A DNA stretch of 64,000 nt from Herbiconiux oxytropis. GTDB lineage: Bacteria; Actinomycetota; Actinomycetes; Actinomycetales; Microbacteriaceae. The position numbers were made by a program, and so were the translations under genes. The stretch lies in contig NZ_JANLCK010000001.1 of assembly GCF_024979315.1 (NCBI RefSeq), positions 1 through 64,000 on the forward strand, written 5' to 3'. Under the pieces are notes generated by a model. The model was given only the letters and a program-made list of their open reading frames with translations, was not told the DNA's origin and searched no databases. Positions 1-12,309 of the stretch are shown one piece after another (position 1 is the stretch's first letter; every line of letters begins with the position of its first letter).

Positions 1-52
1 TTTTGGCATTTGACATTGTGCACGCTGTTGAGTTCTCAAGGATCGGACGCAC
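1..52 (-). promoter_or_regulatory. rRNA operon leader segment (minus strand, runs off left edge)
   Basis: Read on the minus strand, this stretch contains TTGAGAACTCAACAGCGTGC followed by ACAATGTCAAATGCC. Words of this kind are typical of actinobacterial rRNA precursor leaders and spacers, where they form antitermination and RNase III processing structures. It lies downstream of three tandem promoters pointing the same way, so a 16S gene is expected just left of base 1. The rRNA gene itself is not in the window, so this is inference from leader words plus promoters. Confidence 0.65.
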
Positions 53-95
53 CGGCCCCACCAGCAGAACTGGCGGCCCTCCGGGCAACTTCACA

Positions 96-123
96 ACCCT
101 ACCATTCGCATTCCGTTTGTCAA
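96..123 (-). promoter_or_regulatory. rrn promoter closest to the leader
   Basis: On the minus strand a perfect -35 TTGACA (118-123) is separated by 16 bases from a -10 TAGGGT (96-101). It is the strongest -35 of the three promoters in this gap. Transcription would enter the conserved leader words at 1-52. Confidence 0.65.
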
Positions 124-159
124 ACCGACTTACGGAGTTCAACGAACTGGGAGGGGTTA

Positions 160-188
160 ATCCTACGCTTCGAACCAGGACTCTTCAA
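160..188 (-). promoter_or_regulatory. rrn promoter, middle
   Basis: Minus-strand -35 TTGAAG (183-188), a 17-base spacer and -10 TAGGAT (160-165). It is one of three similarly spaced promoter-like pairs in a 311-base gap, an arrangement usual for rRNA operons. Confidence 0.5.
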
Positions 189-281
189 GAGAAGTCCCGG
201 AATAGAAGCGAATCGGATTGATGTCCCGCTTGAGGCCGGTAAGCTCTTCCGCTTTCCGCACCTGTGGGGTGACGAGTTAGA

Positions 282-310
282 AGATTACGTGGATGTTTCG
301 GACCCCGCAA
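282..310 (-). promoter_or_regulatory. rrn promoter, distal
   Basis: Minus-strand -35 TTGCGG (305-310), a 17-base spacer and -10 TAATCT (282-287). The -35 lies right after the mpg stop codon. This is the weakest of the three pairs by consensus. Confidence 0.4.
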
Positions 311-311
311 A

Positions 312-947
312 TCATGCCTGCATCCCGGGCGTGTCGCCCCGGAAATCCGCGGATCCGGCCTTCGGATGGCGCTTGTAGGGAGACACGGTCGGCTCGCCCG
401 GCAGGAAGAACCTCCAGGCGAAGGGCTCCACTCCCCCGGCTCCGCTGACTCCGGTGCGGAGCGACACTGCCACCTCCGTCGCAACCGACGCCGGCGGGAC
501 GAGACCGAACGGTGCCACGTCAAGGCGTGATCCGTCCTCGCCGAGCGCGATCCCCAGAGCACGGACGAGATTTGCCGGCCCCCTGGCCAGCGTGTGATCC
601 GACCTCGCCGTCGGGCGACGGACGCGGGCGAGATCCGTGCCGATCACGATCTCCCCTCCGCGCAGCAGCACGGCGGACGCCTCCCCCTGGGGTGAGCACA
701 CCACGTTGGCGCACACGTGCATCCCGTAGGTGAAGTACGAGTAGAGCCGCCCGGGCTCACCGAACATCGAGGCCGTCCGCTTCGAACGACCGCGGAACGC
801 ATGCGATCCGGGATCGACTCCCTCACCGAGATAGGCCTCGACCTCGGTGATGCGCACCGCGACGACGCCCTCCGGGGAGTCGTGCGAGAGCACGGCGCCG
901 AGGAGGAACGGCGCGACCTCGAGGGCGTCGGCGCTGAAGTCGATCAT
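312..947 (-). CDS. mpg: DNA-3-methyladenine glycosylase (AAG/MPG family)
   Basis: 211-residue monofunctional base-excision glycosylase of the AAG/MPG fold, which flips out and cleaves alkylated or deaminated purines such as 3-methyladenine and hypoxanthine. The family core ITEVEAYLG is at residues 33-41, with E37 aligning with the catalytic glutamate. It is followed by the conserved aromatic stretch LYSYFTYGMHVCANVV near 68-83 and by LLRGGE near 94-99. The length is normal for bacterial members. It ends the arg gene row, 10 bases after the small membrane protein gene, so it may be read as the last gene of that operon. In related genomes tyrS often follows, but here an rRNA operon leader follows instead. 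Confidence 0.93.
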   Translation of the reverse strand: MIDFSADALEVAPFLLGAVLSHDSPEGVVAVRITEVEAYLGEGVDPGSHAFRGRSKRTASMFGEPGRLYSYFTYGMHVCANVVCSPQGEASAVLLRGGEIVIGTDLARVRRPTARSDHTLARGPANLVRALGIALGEDGSRLDVAPFGLVPPASVATEVAVSLRTGVSGAGGVEPFAWRFFLPGEPTVSPYKRHPKAGSADFRGDTPGMQA

Positions 948-957
948 GCCCCGTGGC

Positions 958-3538
<2,581 letters not shown>

Positions 3539-3567
3539 GCTCGCCTCGGGGATCGGTGTCGAAAGGA

Positions 3568-4770
3568 TCAGGATAGCGATTCGAACGCGCGGCCGAGACG
3601 CACGCCGAATTCGCGCACCTCGTCGTCGCCGATGATGAGCGGCGGCGCGATGCGCAGGCTCGAGTCGTTGGGCGCGTTGATGATGAGACCGTTCTCGAGT
3701 GCGGCATCCGCGATCCGGCCGGCGATCGGCTCGCTGAGACCCACGCCGATGAGGAGACCCTGTCCCCGGATCTCCGAGACGAACGGCGACTCGATCCGCG
3801 CGATGATGTCCCGGATCTCGGCGCCACGGCGAGCTGCGTTCTGCACCAGTCCTGCCGACTCGATCTCGCCGAGCACGGCGTTGGCGGTCGCCGCGGCGAG
3901 CGGGTTGCCGCCGAAGGTGCTGCCATGCTGACCACGGGAGAAGAGGTCGGACGCCCAGCCGAAGGTCACGAGCGAGCCGATCGGGAAGCCGCCGGCCATG
4001 CCCTTGGCGATGGTGACGGCATCCGGGACCACGCCGGCGTTCATGTACGAGAACCAGGCACCCGTGCGCCCCACACCCGTCTGGATCTCGTCGAGGATGA
4101 GCAGCGCGCCGTGCTGCTCGGTGAGCTCGCGGGCACGCTGCAGGAAGCCCTCGGGCAGCTCGAGCACGCCGGCCTCGCCCTTGATGGGCTCGAGGAAGAG
4201 CGCGGCGACCGTGTCGTCGAGCGCGGCCTCGAGCGCCTCGATCGTGGTGTCGATGTGCTCGACTCCACCCGGCACGGGCTCGAACGGCTCGCGCATCGCG
4301 GGCTTGCCGGTGAGCGCGAGCGCTCCCATGGTGCGGCCGTGGAACGCGTTGGTGAGAGCGATGATGCGCGTGCGCGGGCCGTGCGAGTTCAGCCGGGCGA
4401 GCTTGAAGGCCGCCTCGTTGGCCTCGGCGCCGGAGTTGCAGAAGTAGGCCCGCCCGCCCTGCCCCGCGCCGGTGAGGCGCGTCAGACGTTCGGCGAGCTC
4501 GAGCTGCGGCGGGGTCGAGAAGTAGTTCGAGACGTGCGCGAGCGTGGAGGCCTGACGCGTGACCGCCTCGACGAACACCGGATGCGCGTGGCCGAGCGAG
4601 TTGACCGCGATGCCCGCGAGGAAGTCGAGGTACTGGTTGCCGTCTCCGTCCCAGACGTAGGCGCCCTCGCCGCGCACGAGATAGCGCAGGGGCATGCCCA
4701 TGGTGCGCATGATCGAGGTGTCGAAGCGGTCCTTCCAGGACGTCTCGGTCGTGGTCTCGGGTCCGGGCAC
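3568..4770 (-). CDS. argD: acetylornithine aminotransferase
   Basis: 400-residue class III PLP aminotransferase acting on N-acetylglutamate semialdehyde. The cofactor lysine is K256 in TIAKGMAGG, and LDEIQTGVGRTG is at 226-237. I chose GTG at 4770 because GGAGG stands five bases upstream. An in-frame ATG at 4845 would overlap the end of argB and add 25 residues that do not look like the family N-terminus. The gene lies 40 bases after argB. Confidence 0.95.
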   Translation of the reverse strand: MPGPETTTETSWKDRFDTSIMRTMGMPLRYLVRGEGAYVWDGDGNQYLDFLAGIAVNSLGHAHPVFVEAVTRQASTLAHVSNYFSTPPQLELAERLTRLTGAGQGGRAYFCNSGAEANEAAFKLARLNSHGPRTRIIALTNAFHGRTMGALALTGKPAMREPFEPVPGGVEHIDTTIEALEAALDDTVAALFLEPIKGEAGVLELPEGFLQRARELTEQHGALLILDEIQTGVGRTGAWFSYMNAGVVPDAVTIAKGMAGGFPIGSLVTFGWASDLFSRGQHGSTFGGNPLAAATANAVLGEIESAGLVQNAARRGAEIRDIIARIESPFVSEIRGQGLLIGVGLSEPIAGRIADAALENGLIINAPNDSSLRIAPPLIIGDDEVREFGVRLGRAFESLS

Positions 4771-4810
4771 GGGGTCCTCCGGTTCAGTGGCGGGTCGGGG
4801 ATGCTGCAGG

Positions 4811-5767
4811 TCAGGGTGCCGGGGACGGCACGGGCTCGGCGCCACCGGTCGCTGTGCCGATCACCTCGGTGCCGACGCCGCCCTGGGTGAAGACCTCGAG
4901 CAGGATGGAGTGAGGCTCACGGCCGTCGATGATCGCGGCCTTGGGCACTCCCCCGTCGACCGCCTCGAGGCAGGCGGCCATCTTCGGGATCATGCCCGAC
5001 TCGAGCGAGGGCAGCAGGGCACGGAGCTCCTCGCTCGCGATGACCGAGACGAGCGAGTCGCGGTTCGGCCAGTCACTGTAGAGGCCCGCGACGTCGGTGA
5101 GGATGACGAGCTTGGCTGCGCCGAGGGAGACGGCGAGCGCGGCGGCGGCGGCATCCGCGTTGACGTTGAGCACCTGGCCCGGTGCGTCGACGTCCGGCGC
5201 CACGGAGGAGACCACGGGGATGCGGCCGGCGTCGAGCTGCGCGATGACGCCCTCCGGGTTCACGGCGACGACGTCTCCCACGAGTCCGAGGTCGACGAGC
5301 TCGCCGTCGATCTCCACGCCGCGGCGCTTGCCCTCGAACAGTCCCGCGTCCTCGCCCGAGAGCGCGGCGGCCAGCGGTCCGTGCTCGTTGATGTGGCTCA
5401 CGATGTCACGGCTGATCTGGCCGGTGAGCACCATGCGCACCACGTCCATCGCCTCGGGGCTCGTGACGCGGTAGCCGCCCCGGAACTCGCTCTCGATGCC
5501 GAGCCGGTCGAGCATCTTCGAGATCTGCGGACCTCCTCCGTGCACGACCACCGGGCGGATGCCGGCGTAGCGGAGGTACACGATATCCTCGGCGAAGGTG
5601 CGCTGGAGGTCGGGGTCGACCATCGCGTTGCCGCCGAACTTCACGACGATGATCTGGCCGTGGTAGCGCTTCAGCCAGCGCAGCGACTCGATCAGCGTGT
5701 CGGCCTTGACGTGAGCGAGCTCGGCCTCGGACTGCGAGGACTCGGACTGCGGGGATTCGATGCCCAT
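4811..5767 (-). CDS. argB: acetylglutamate kinase
   Basis: 318 residues of the amino-acid kinase fold; phosphorylates N-acetylglutamate and in most actinobacteria is the arginine-inhibited control step. VKFGGNAM (42-49) and HGGGP (76-80) are the nucleotide and substrate glycine loops. The N-terminus carries a Ser/Glu-rich extension of about 20 residues before the fold, followed by a helix resembling the N-terminal helix that arginine-sensitive enzymes use to form hexamers. The sensitivity is inferred. The start shares a base with the argJ stop. Confidence 0.96.
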   Translation of the reverse strand: MGIESPQSESSQSEAELAHVKADTLIESLRWLKRYHGQIIVVKFGGNAMVDPDLQRTFAEDIVYLRYAGIRPVVVHGGGPQISKMLDRLGIESEFRGGYRVTSPEAMDVVRMVLTGQISRDIVSHINEHGPLAAALSGEDAGLFEGKRRGVEIDGELVDLGLVGDVVAVNPEGVIAQLDAGRIPVVSSVAPDVDAPGQVLNVNADAAAAALAVSLGAAKLVILTDVAGLYSDWPNRDSLVSVIASEELRALLPSLESGMIPKMAACLEAVDGGVPKAAIIDGREPHSILLEVFTQGGVGTEVIGTATGGAEPVPSPAP

Positions 5768-6930
5768 CAGCTGGCGTACGCGCTGTTCTCGTGCACGTAG
5801 TCATGCGTGAGGTCGTTGGTCCAGATGGTCGCCGTGGCGTCGCCCGACTTCAGGTCGATCAGGATGTGCGTGGCTCGGGGCGTGAGGTCGACGAGCTCGC
5901 GGTCCTCACCCGGCTCACCGCGGCGGCAGACCATGACGCCGTTCATCGAGACGTCGATCTCGTACGGGTCGAACACCGCATCCGTCGTGCCGAGAGCCGC
6001 GAGCACGCGGCCCCAGTTGGGATCGTTGCCGAAGATGGCGGCCTTCAGGAGGTTGCTGCGCGAGACGGCACGGCCGACCACCACGGCCTCGTCCTCCGTG
6101 GCGGCGTGCACGACCTCGATCGCGATGTCGTGGCTCGAGCCCTCCGCATCGGCCTGGAGCTGCAGCGCGAGATCGCGGCAGAGGGCGGTGAGGGCCTCGG
6201 TGAACTCCGCCTCGTCGGCGGCGACACCGGAGGCGCCCGACGCCAGAAGGGCGACGGTGTCGTTGGTCGACATGCAGCCGTCGGAGTCGACCCGGTCGAA
6301 CGTGACCCGGGTGGCGGCGCGGAGGGACCGGTCGAGGGTCTCGGCGTCGAGGTCGGTGTCGGTCGTGACGACCACGAGCATGGTGGCCAGGCCCGGCGCG
6401 AGCATGCCGGCACCCTTGGCCATGCCTCCGATCGACCAGCCGGCTGGTGAGGAGACCACGGCCTCCTTGGGCTTCGAATCGGTCGTCATGATGGCGAGCG
6501 CCGCATCCGCCCCGCCCTCGGCCGAGAGCTTGCCGGCGGCGACGGGCACGTTGTCGAGGATCTTGTCGCGGAAGACCTGGTCGCCCACGCCGATCAGGCC
6601 CGTCGAGCAGACGAGCACGTCGGAGGCCGACACCTCGAGGGCGGCCGCGACGGCCTCGGCCGTGGCGTGGGTGGTCTGGAAGCCGAAGGCACCGGTGAAG
6701 CAGTTGGCGCCGCCGGAGTTGAGCACGACGGCTTCGACGCGGCCATCGCGCACCACCTGCTCGGACCAGATGACCGGGTTGGCCTTGGCGCGGTTGGACG
6801 TGAAGACGGCGGCCGCCGCCGACTTCGGGCCGCGGTTGACGACGAGCGCGAGGTCGCGTGCGCCCGTGGACTTCAGGCCCGCGACCACGCCGGCCGCTTC
6901 GAATCCGGCGGGATGGGTGACACCACTCAC
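5767..6930 (-). CDS. argJ: glutamate N-acetyltransferase / ornithine acetyltransferase (ArgJ)
   Basis: 387-residue self-cleaving enzyme that moves the acetyl group from acetylornithine back to glutamate, making the pathway cyclic. Conserved [15 protein letters not shown] leads to the cleavage threonine T183 (LA-T-ML), which becomes the nucleophile of the beta chain. The GTG start overlaps the argC stop as GTGA. Whether it is bifunctional (also using acetyl-CoA) cannot be read from sequence. No separate argA is visible in this window. Confidence 0.96.
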   Translation of the reverse strand: MSGVTHPAGFEAAGVVAGLKSTGARDLALVVNRGPKSAAAAVFTSNRAKANPVIWSEQVVRDGRVEAVVLNSGGANCFTGAFGFQTTHATAEAVAAALEVSASDVLVCSTGLIGVGDQVFRDKILDNVPVAAGKLSAEGGADAALAIMTTDSKPKEAVVSSPAGWSIGGMAKGAGMLAPGLATMLVVVTTDTDLDAETLDRSLRAATRVTFDRVDSDGCMSTNDTVALLASGASGVAADEAEFTEALTALCRDLALQLQADAEGSSHDIAIEVVHAATEDEAVVVGRAVSRSNLLKAAIFGNDPNWGRVLAALGTTDAVFDPYEIDVSMNGVMVCRRGEPGEDRELVDLTPRATHILIDLKSGDATATIWTNDLTHDYVHENSAYAS

Positions 6931-7973
6931 GGGGCGACTCCGTTCACGGCGAGGCCGGTCTGCTCGGGGATGCCGAGCGCGATGTTGGCGGACTGGATGG
7001 CGGCTCCGGCCGTGCCCTTCACGAGGTTGTCGAGGGCGGTGACGGTGACCACGCGCTCGGCGGCCTCGTCGACGGCGATGCCGATGAGCGCCGTGTTGGC
7101 GCCCAGGGTGTCGGCCACCCGCGGGAACTGCCCCTCGGGCAGCAGGTGCACGAACGGCTCGTCGGAGTAGGCGAGCTCCCAGGCCGAGCGCACGTCGGCG
7201 GGGCTCACCCCGGGCTCGAGCCTGGCGGTGGAGGTCGCGATGATGCCGCGCGCCATCGGCACGAGCACGGGGGTGAACGAGACGGTCACCGTCTCGCCCG
7301 AAGCGCCGCTCAGGTTCTGCACGATCTCGGGCACGTGGCGATGCACGCCGCCGACCCCGTAGGCGTGGGCCGAGCCGAGCATCTCGCTCGCGAGGAGGTC
7401 GGTGCGGAGGGTCTTGCCGGCGCCCGAGGGGCCGACGGCGAGCACCGCCACGAGGTCGACAGGCTGGATGACACCCGCGCGGAGGCCGGGGGCGAGCCCC
7501 AGGCTCACCGCGGTCACGTTGCAGCCGGGCACCGCGATCCGCGAGACCCCCTCGAGGTTCGAGCGCTGCTTGCCGCCGTCGGCGAGAACGAGCTCGGGAA
7601 GGCCGTAGGGCCACGAGCCGTGGTACTCCGACTTGTAGAAGGTCTCCCAGGCCGAGGCGCTCGTGAGCCGGTGGTCGGCGCCGCAGTCGATCACGAGGCT
7701 CGCGTCGCCGAGCTCGGCCGCGAGCGCACCCGAGTGCCCGTGCGGCAGCGCGAGAAAGACCACGTCGTGGCCCTTCAGCGTCTCGACGTCGGTCTTCTGC
7801 AGCACGAGCGAGGCATAGGACCGCAGGTGCGGCTGCACGTCGATCAGTCGCTGACCGGCGTTCTTGTTCGCGGTGACCGTGCGCACCTCGAACTCCGGGT
7901 GCGCGGCGAGCAGCCGCAGCACCTCGCCACCGGCGTATCCGCTCGCTCCCGCGATCGCGACTGTGTAGACCAT
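6927..7973 (-). CDS. argC: N-acetyl-gamma-glutamyl-phosphate reductase
   Basis: 348 residues; NADPH-dependent reduction of acetylglutamyl phosphate to the semialdehyde. The nucleotide-binding GASGYAG is at residues 9-15 and the catalytic cysteine is C151 in VPGCN. It is the first arg gene and starts only 28 bases after pheT ends, so the arg row may be co-transcribed with pheST or use a promoter inside pheT. No clear ArgR operator could be picked out by eye in the short gap. Confidence 0.96.
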   Translation of the reverse strand: MVYTVAIAGASGYAGGEVLRLLAAHPEFEVRTVTANKNAGQRLIDVQPHLRSYASLVLQKTDVETLKGHDVVFLALPHGHSGALAAELGDASLVIDCGADHRLTSASAWETFYKSEYHGSWPYGLPELVLADGGKQRSNLEGVSRIAVPGCNVTAVSLGLAPGLRAGVIQPVDLVAVLAVGPSGAGKTLRTDLLASEMLGSAHAYGVGGVHRHVPEIVQNLSGASGETVTVSFTPVLVPMARGIIATSTARLEPGVSPADVRSAWELAYSDEPFVHLLPEGQFPRVADTLGANTALIGIAVDEAAERVVTVTALDNLVKGTAGAAIQSANIALGIPEQTGLAVNGVAP

Positions 7974-8001
7974 GGATCCAATCTAGTGCGTGTGCAGCGG
8001 G

Positions 8002-10533
8002 CTACTCCCGGATGGCGGCGTCGTGGAGCTCGCCCGCGCGAGCAGCGCCAGCGAGCTTGGCGTCGCTCGCCTCGGCCGCGGTGAGAGTGCGGTCGGGCGC
8101 CCGGAACCGCAGCGCGAATGTGAGCGACTTCGAGGCCTCCGGAAGCCCTCCTCCGCGGTAGTCGTCGACCAGGCGGATGCTCTCGAGGAGCTCTCCCGCG
8201 CCGTCGGTGACCGCGCGCTGCACGTCTCCGGCCGGCACATCGGCCGCGACGACGAGCGAGAGGTCCTGGGTGGCGGCAGGGAAGCCGCTGATGGGGGCCA
8301 CGTCGATCGTCGTGCCCGCCGCGGCGATCAGGGCGTCGAGGTCGAGCTCGGCGACGGCCACGACCCGCGGCAGATCGAGCTCGGCGGCGAGGGCAGGCAG
8401 CAGTTCACCTGCGAAGCCGACAGCGCGCTCGCCCTCGGCGGTCTCGATGAAGAGCTCGGCGGTGCGACCCGGGTGCATCGACTGGTGCCTGCCCTGCGCG
8501 ATCCGGAGTTCGACCGCGAGCGCGGACTCGAGCAGCGCGACGACGTCGAGCACGTCGGCGACGCCCGCGGGCACCGCGGGCTGCCCGGGCTGCTTGTCGA
8601 CGGCGTTGCCGAGCACGAGCACACCCACGTGGCGCGGCTGGGGAGGGATGCCGCCGTGCAGCTCGCCGAGCTCCTCGGCGCTTGGGAGACGGGCGCCGAG
8701 CGGCAGGTCGGCCTGGCCGTAGCTGCGGCCCGCCTCGGGCGAGAACACGAGCCCGAGCTCGAACAGCGCGAGGTCGGTGAGCCCGCGCGAGAGGTTGCGG
8801 CGTGCGATCTCGATGAGGCCGGGGATGAGGGAGGTGCGCAGGAGCGCCGCCTCCGAGTCGAGCGGGTTGGCCACGCGGATGGCGGGCACCTCGCTGGCGT
8901 CGGCACTGCCGAAGGCCGCGTTCATGGCGGAGCCGATGAAGGGGTACGCGAGCACCTCGGTGAGACCGCCCGCGGCCAGCACATCGGCCACGCGGCGACG
9001 GGTCACCTGCGAGACCGAGAGGCCGCGCCCAGGAGGGGCGACCGGCAGGATGCTCGGGATGCGGTCGTAGCCCACGATGCGGGCCACCTCCTCGGCGAGC
9101 GAGGCCTTATCGGTGAGGTCGGGACGCCACGATGGCGGCACCACGACGAGCCCGGCCGCGGTCTCCTCGACCGTGGCTCCGATCTCGGCGAGCGACCCGG
9201 AGATCTCGTCGTCGGTGAAGTCGACCCCCACGAGCCCGGAGACGTACCCGAACGGCACCGTCACCGCCCCCGGCTCGGCGTGCTCGTGGTGCAGCGATCC
9301 GAGACCGTCGGCCCGGCCGCCGGCGAGCGACTCGAGCAGCTCCACCGCGCGGGCGGCTGCGGCCTCGGCCACCTTGGGGTCGACACCGCGCTCGAACCGG
9401 CGCGAGGCCTCGCTCGGCAGCTTGTGCCGGCGGGCGGTGCGGGCGATCGACACGGGGTCGAAGTTCGCGGCCTCGATCAGCACGTTCGTGGTGCCGTCGC
9501 CGATCTCGGTGGCCGCTCCGCCCATCACGCCGGCGAGGCCGATGGCGCCGCTGCCGTCGGCGATCACGAGGTCTTCGGGGTCGAGCTTCCTGGTCTGGCC
9601 GTCGAGTGTCTCGAGGGTCTCCCCCTCGTTCGCCCGGCGCACGGTGATGCCGCCGGTGAGCGCATCCAGGTCGTAGCCGTGCAGGGGCTGACCGAACTCG
9701 AGCATCACGTAGTTGGTGATGTCGACCACGAGCGAGATCGAGCGGATGCCGGCGAGCTTGAGCCGGGAGACCAGCCACGCGGGCGACGGGCGGGTCGGAT
9801 CCACCTCGCGCACCACGCGCGTGACGAACACCGTGGCGCCGACACGGCCCCGGATGGGCGCCTCGTCGTGGATGGCCACGGGGAATCCGGTGCCGGTCGC
9901 GGTGATGACACGGTCGACGGGGTCGCGGAAGGCCGCACCGGTGGAGTGCGAGTACTCGCGGGCGATGCCGCGGATGGAGAATGCGTAGCCGCGATCCGGC
10001 GTGACGTTGACCTCGACGGCCGCGTCGTCGAGACCGAGCAGCGCGATGGCGTCCGTGCCCACCTCGGGGTCGAGGCCGAGGGTCGCCAGGCGCAGGATGC
10101 CGTCGTGGTCTTCGCCGAGGCCGAGCTCGCGCGCCGAGGCGATCATGCCGTCGGAGACGTGGCCGTAGGTCTTCCGCGGAGCGATGTGGAAGTCGCCCGG
10201 CAGCACCGCGCCCGGGAGCGTGACCACGACCTTGTCGCCCTCGAAGAAGTTGCCGGCGCCGCAGACGATACCGTGCACGGCCGGTCCGCCATCCGCCGCC
10301 GTCTCGCCCTCGGGCGCCACGCGCACCTGGCACCAGCGGATGACCTTGCCGTTCTTCTGGGGCTCCTCGACGAACTCGAGCACCTGCCCCACGACGATGG
10401 GGCCGGTGAGCTCGAAGCCGTGCGAGCCCTCCTCCTCGAGGCCGACCTTCACGAGGGCGGCGTGGATCGCGTCGATCGACGCGTCGGCGGGCAGGTCGAC
10501 GTACTCGGCGAGCCAGGAGATCGGTACTCGCAT
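8002..10533 (-). CDS. pheT: phenylalanyl-tRNA synthetase beta subunit
   Basis: 843 residues, full length for bacterial PheT, forming the alpha2beta2 enzyme with PheS. Visible in order are the N-terminal tRNA-binding (EMAP-like) domain at about 40-155, the B3/B4 editing region in the middle, the B5 domain and class II-like core, and the C-terminal ferredoxin-fold anticodon-binding domain ending near residue 840. It starts one base after the pheS stop. Confidence 0.97.
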   Translation of the reverse strand: MRVPISWLAEYVDLPADASIDAIHAALVKVGLEEEGSHGFELTGPIVVGQVLEFVEEPQKNGKVIRWCQVRVAPEGETAADGGPAVHGIVCGAGNFFEGDKVVVTLPGAVLPGDFHIAPRKTYGHVSDGMIASARELGLGEDHDGILRLATLGLDPEVGTDAIALLGLDDAAVEVNVTPDRGYAFSIRGIAREYSHSTGAAFRDPVDRVITATGTGFPVAIHDEAPIRGRVGATVFVTRVVREVDPTRPSPAWLVSRLKLAGIRSISLVVDITNYVMLEFGQPLHGYDLDALTGGITVRRANEGETLETLDGQTRKLDPEDLVIADGSGAIGLAGVMGGAATEIGDGTTNVLIEAANFDPVSIARTARRHKLPSEASRRFERGVDPKVAEAAAARAVELLESLAGGRADGLGSLHHEHAEPGAVTVPFGYVSGLVGVDFTDDEISGSLAEIGATVEETAAGLVVVPPSWRPDLTDKASLAEEVARIVGYDRIPSILPVAPPGRGLSVSQVTRRRVADVLAAGGLTEVLAYPFIGSAMNAAFGSADASEVPAIRVANPLDSEAALLRTSLIPGLIEIARRNLSRGLTDLALFELGLVFSPEAGRSYGQADLPLGARLPSAEELGELHGGIPPQPRHVGVLVLGNAVDKQPGQPAVPAGVADVLDVVALLESALAVELRIAQGRHQSMHPGRTAELFIETAEGERAVGFAGELLPALAAELDLPRVVAVAELDLDALIAAAGTTIDVAPISGFPAATQDLSLVVAADVPAGDVQRAVTDGAGELLESIRLVDDYRGGGLPEASKSLTFALRFRAPDRTLTAAEASDAKLAGAARAGELHDAAIRE

Positions 10534-10534
10534 G

Positions 10535-11575
10535 TCAGACCACCATTCCGAATTGCTGGGAGAAGCGCACGTCGCCCTCGACCATGTCGCGCATGTCGTT
10601 GAGATCGTTGCGGAACTGCAGGGTGCGCTCGATGCCCATGCCGAACGCGAAGCCCGAGTACTCGTCGGGATCGATGCCCGCCGAGCGGAGCACGTTGGGG
10701 TTGACCATGCCGCAGCCGCCCCACTCCACCCAGCGCGCGCCGCCCTTGGCGTTCGGCTGCCAGACGTCCATCTCGGCGCTGGGCTCGGTGAACGGGAAGT
10801 AGTTCGGGCGCAGGCGGATCTTGGCGCCCTCGCCGAACATCTGCGTGGCGAAGTGCTCGAGCGTGCCGCGCAGGTGCGCCATGGTGAGGCCCTTGTCGAT
10901 GGCGATGCCCTCGACCTGGCTGAACACGGGGGTGTGCGTGGCGTCGAGCTCGTCGGTGCGGTAGACGCGGCCGGGGGCGATGACGTAGACCGGGAGGTCG
11001 CGTTCGAGCAGGCTCCGCACCTGCACGGGGCTCGTGTGCGTGCGCAGCACGAGGTGGGCCTCAGGCGGGTCGATGAAGAAGGTGTCCTGCATGGCGCGCG
11101 CGGGGTGGTCGGCGTCGAAGTTGAGGGCGTCGAAGTTGAACCACTCGCTCTCGACCTCGGGGCCCTCGGCCACTTCCCAGCCCATGCCCACGAAGATGTC
11201 GGCGATCCGGTCCTGCAGCAGGGAGAGCGGATGGCGGGCGCCGATGCGGCGCCGGCTCGCGACGGCCGTCACGTCGAGCGTCTCGCGCTCGAGCCGAGCG
11301 GTTTCCTCGAGCGCGACGACCTCGGTCTCACGCGCCGCGATCGCCTGGTTGACCCGGGCACGGGCCTGGCCCACGAGCTTGCCCGCTGCGGCCTTCTGGT
11401 CGCCGGGCAGCGCCTTGATCTGCGCGTTGAACTGCGCGAGCGCCGAAGCCTCTCCGGCGTGCTCGGAGCGCACGGCGCGCAGGGAGGCGGAATCGGTGGC
11501 GGTCGCGAGGGCGGAGAGCGCCGCGTCGACCGCGTCGTTCACCGCCTGCTCGGTGATGGCGATGGGTTCAGACAC
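10535..11575 (-). CDS. pheS: phenylalanyl-tRNA synthetase alpha subunit
   Basis: 346 residues, catalytic class II subunit. An N-terminal coiled-coil (about 10-100) binds tRNA; the catalytic core contains the motif 2 region and the motif 3 word GMGIERTLQFRNDL near the C-terminus. The start is GTG at 11575. A -10-like TAAACT lies only nine bases upstream, so the mRNA may be nearly leaderless, leaving no room for a T-box or attenuator. Confidence 0.97.
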   Translation of the reverse strand: MSEPIAITEQAVNDAVDAALSALATATDSASLRAVRSEHAGEASALAQFNAQIKALPGDQKAAAGKLVGQARARVNQAIAARETEVVALEETARLERETLDVTAVASRRRIGARHPLSLLQDRIADIFVGMGWEVAEGPEVESEWFNFDALNFDADHPARAMQDTFFIDPPEAHLVLRTHTSPVQVRSLLERDLPVYVIAPGRVYRTDELDATHTPVFSQVEGIAIDKGLTMAHLRGTLEHFATQMFGEGAKIRLRPNYFPFTEPSAEMDVWQPNAKGGARWVEWGGCGMVNPNVLRSAGIDPDEYSGFAFGMGIERTLQFRNDLNDMRDMVEGDVRFSQQFGMVV

Positions 11576-11583
11576 GAGTCACA

Positions 11584-11589
11584 AGTTTA
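11584..11589 (-). promoter_or_regulatory. -10 element for a nearly leaderless pheS transcript
   Basis: TAAACT on the minus strand, nine bases before the pheS GTG. The -35 region 17 bases further up is only weakly matched (CGACGG). Transcription would begin about at the start codon. Confidence 0.35.
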
Positions 11590-11636
11590 CGCGGCCTGAC
11601 GCCGATCCGTCGCCGCGTTCACGGGATCGCTCGTCA

Positions 11637-12185
11637 CTACTGCCCGCCTCGGTCCAGTGCAGCGAAGAGCACGTCGACCAGGACCCAGGTCAAGCCCCCG
11701 ACCAGGGATTCAGTCATGACGAAGATCACCACCACACCTAGCGCCAGTCCTGGGTTGTACTCCGGGTAGGTGGACTGTGGAAAAGGCACAGGCGTCGTTG
11801 CCGCCGACACCGAGGCCGAGATCAGAGCGGCAAGGATAAGAGACGGCATAGCCGAGATCACGCCGGCGACCAGGGTTGCGATCTTGGGCGCTCTCCGTCC
11901 GTGCCGACGAAAAGAGATCACACTGACGACGAAGCCGATCGCACCGACGATAGCGCCGCCTGCGATCCACCAGGTCAACGGCATGAACGACTCGACCACC
12001 CTGTTGGAGGAAGTGGCCAGAGCGGAGAGAGCGACCATCGCAATCAAACCGAGGGCGATCACCACGATGGCCACGCCGAAGCCGGTGATCATCAGCGGCG
12101 CACTGATCGCTCCGCTCGCAAATGCAGCACGGTGGGTTCGCCAGACAGAGACCCGGCCGTGCTCATGGTCTCGACGTTCCGACAT
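11637..12185 (-). CDS. hypothetical four-helix membrane protein
   Basis: 182 residues with four hydrophobic segments at about 30-57, 69-92, 101-128 and 146-176, and a charged His/Arg-rich N-terminus. I do not recognise a family; the topology resembles small DUF4190-like or general integral membrane proteins. I chose ATG at 12185 because the alternative ATG at 12215 adds ten residues without a ribosome site. Codons here are visibly less GC-rich than in the flanking pheS and transporter genes. It may be a newly acquired or fast-evolving gene. It has no clear operon partner: pheS ends its own unit and the transporter operon has a hairpin before it. Confidence 0.6.
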   Translation of the reverse strand: MSERRDHEHGRVSVWRTHRAAFASGAISAPLMITGFGVAIVVIALGLIAMVALSALATSSNRVVESFMPLTWWIAGGAIVGAIGFVVSVISFRRHGRRAPKIATLVAGVISAMPSLILAALISASVSAATTPVPFPQSTYPEYNPGLALGVVVIFVMTESLVGGLTWVLVDVLFAALDRGGQ

Positions 12186-12281
12186 GACTACATGAGCATA
12201 CCTCATGCTGCCCATTGCGGATCGTGAGATTGTCCATCGTGGTGCGAATGAGCTCGACGGTTCCAGTCGAGACTACGAGAA

Positions 12282-12303
12282 GCGCTGCGCGTTCGGGCAG
12301 CGC
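12282..12303 (-). terminator. terminator-like hairpin after the transporter operon
   Basis: Arms GCGCTGC at 12282-12288 and GCAGCGC at 12297-12303 with an 8-base loop, just past the gluD stop on the minus strand. A second small stem, CTCGAC (12253-12258) and GTCGAG (12266-12271), follows. The T-run is poor, as is usual in this group. Confidence 0.5.
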
Positions 12304-12309
12304 ACCGGC

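Noticed and set aside
11576-11636. T-box or attenuator before pheS
   Set aside because: The gap is only 61 bases and holds a -10 nine bases before the start. No room for specifier stem or antiterminator.
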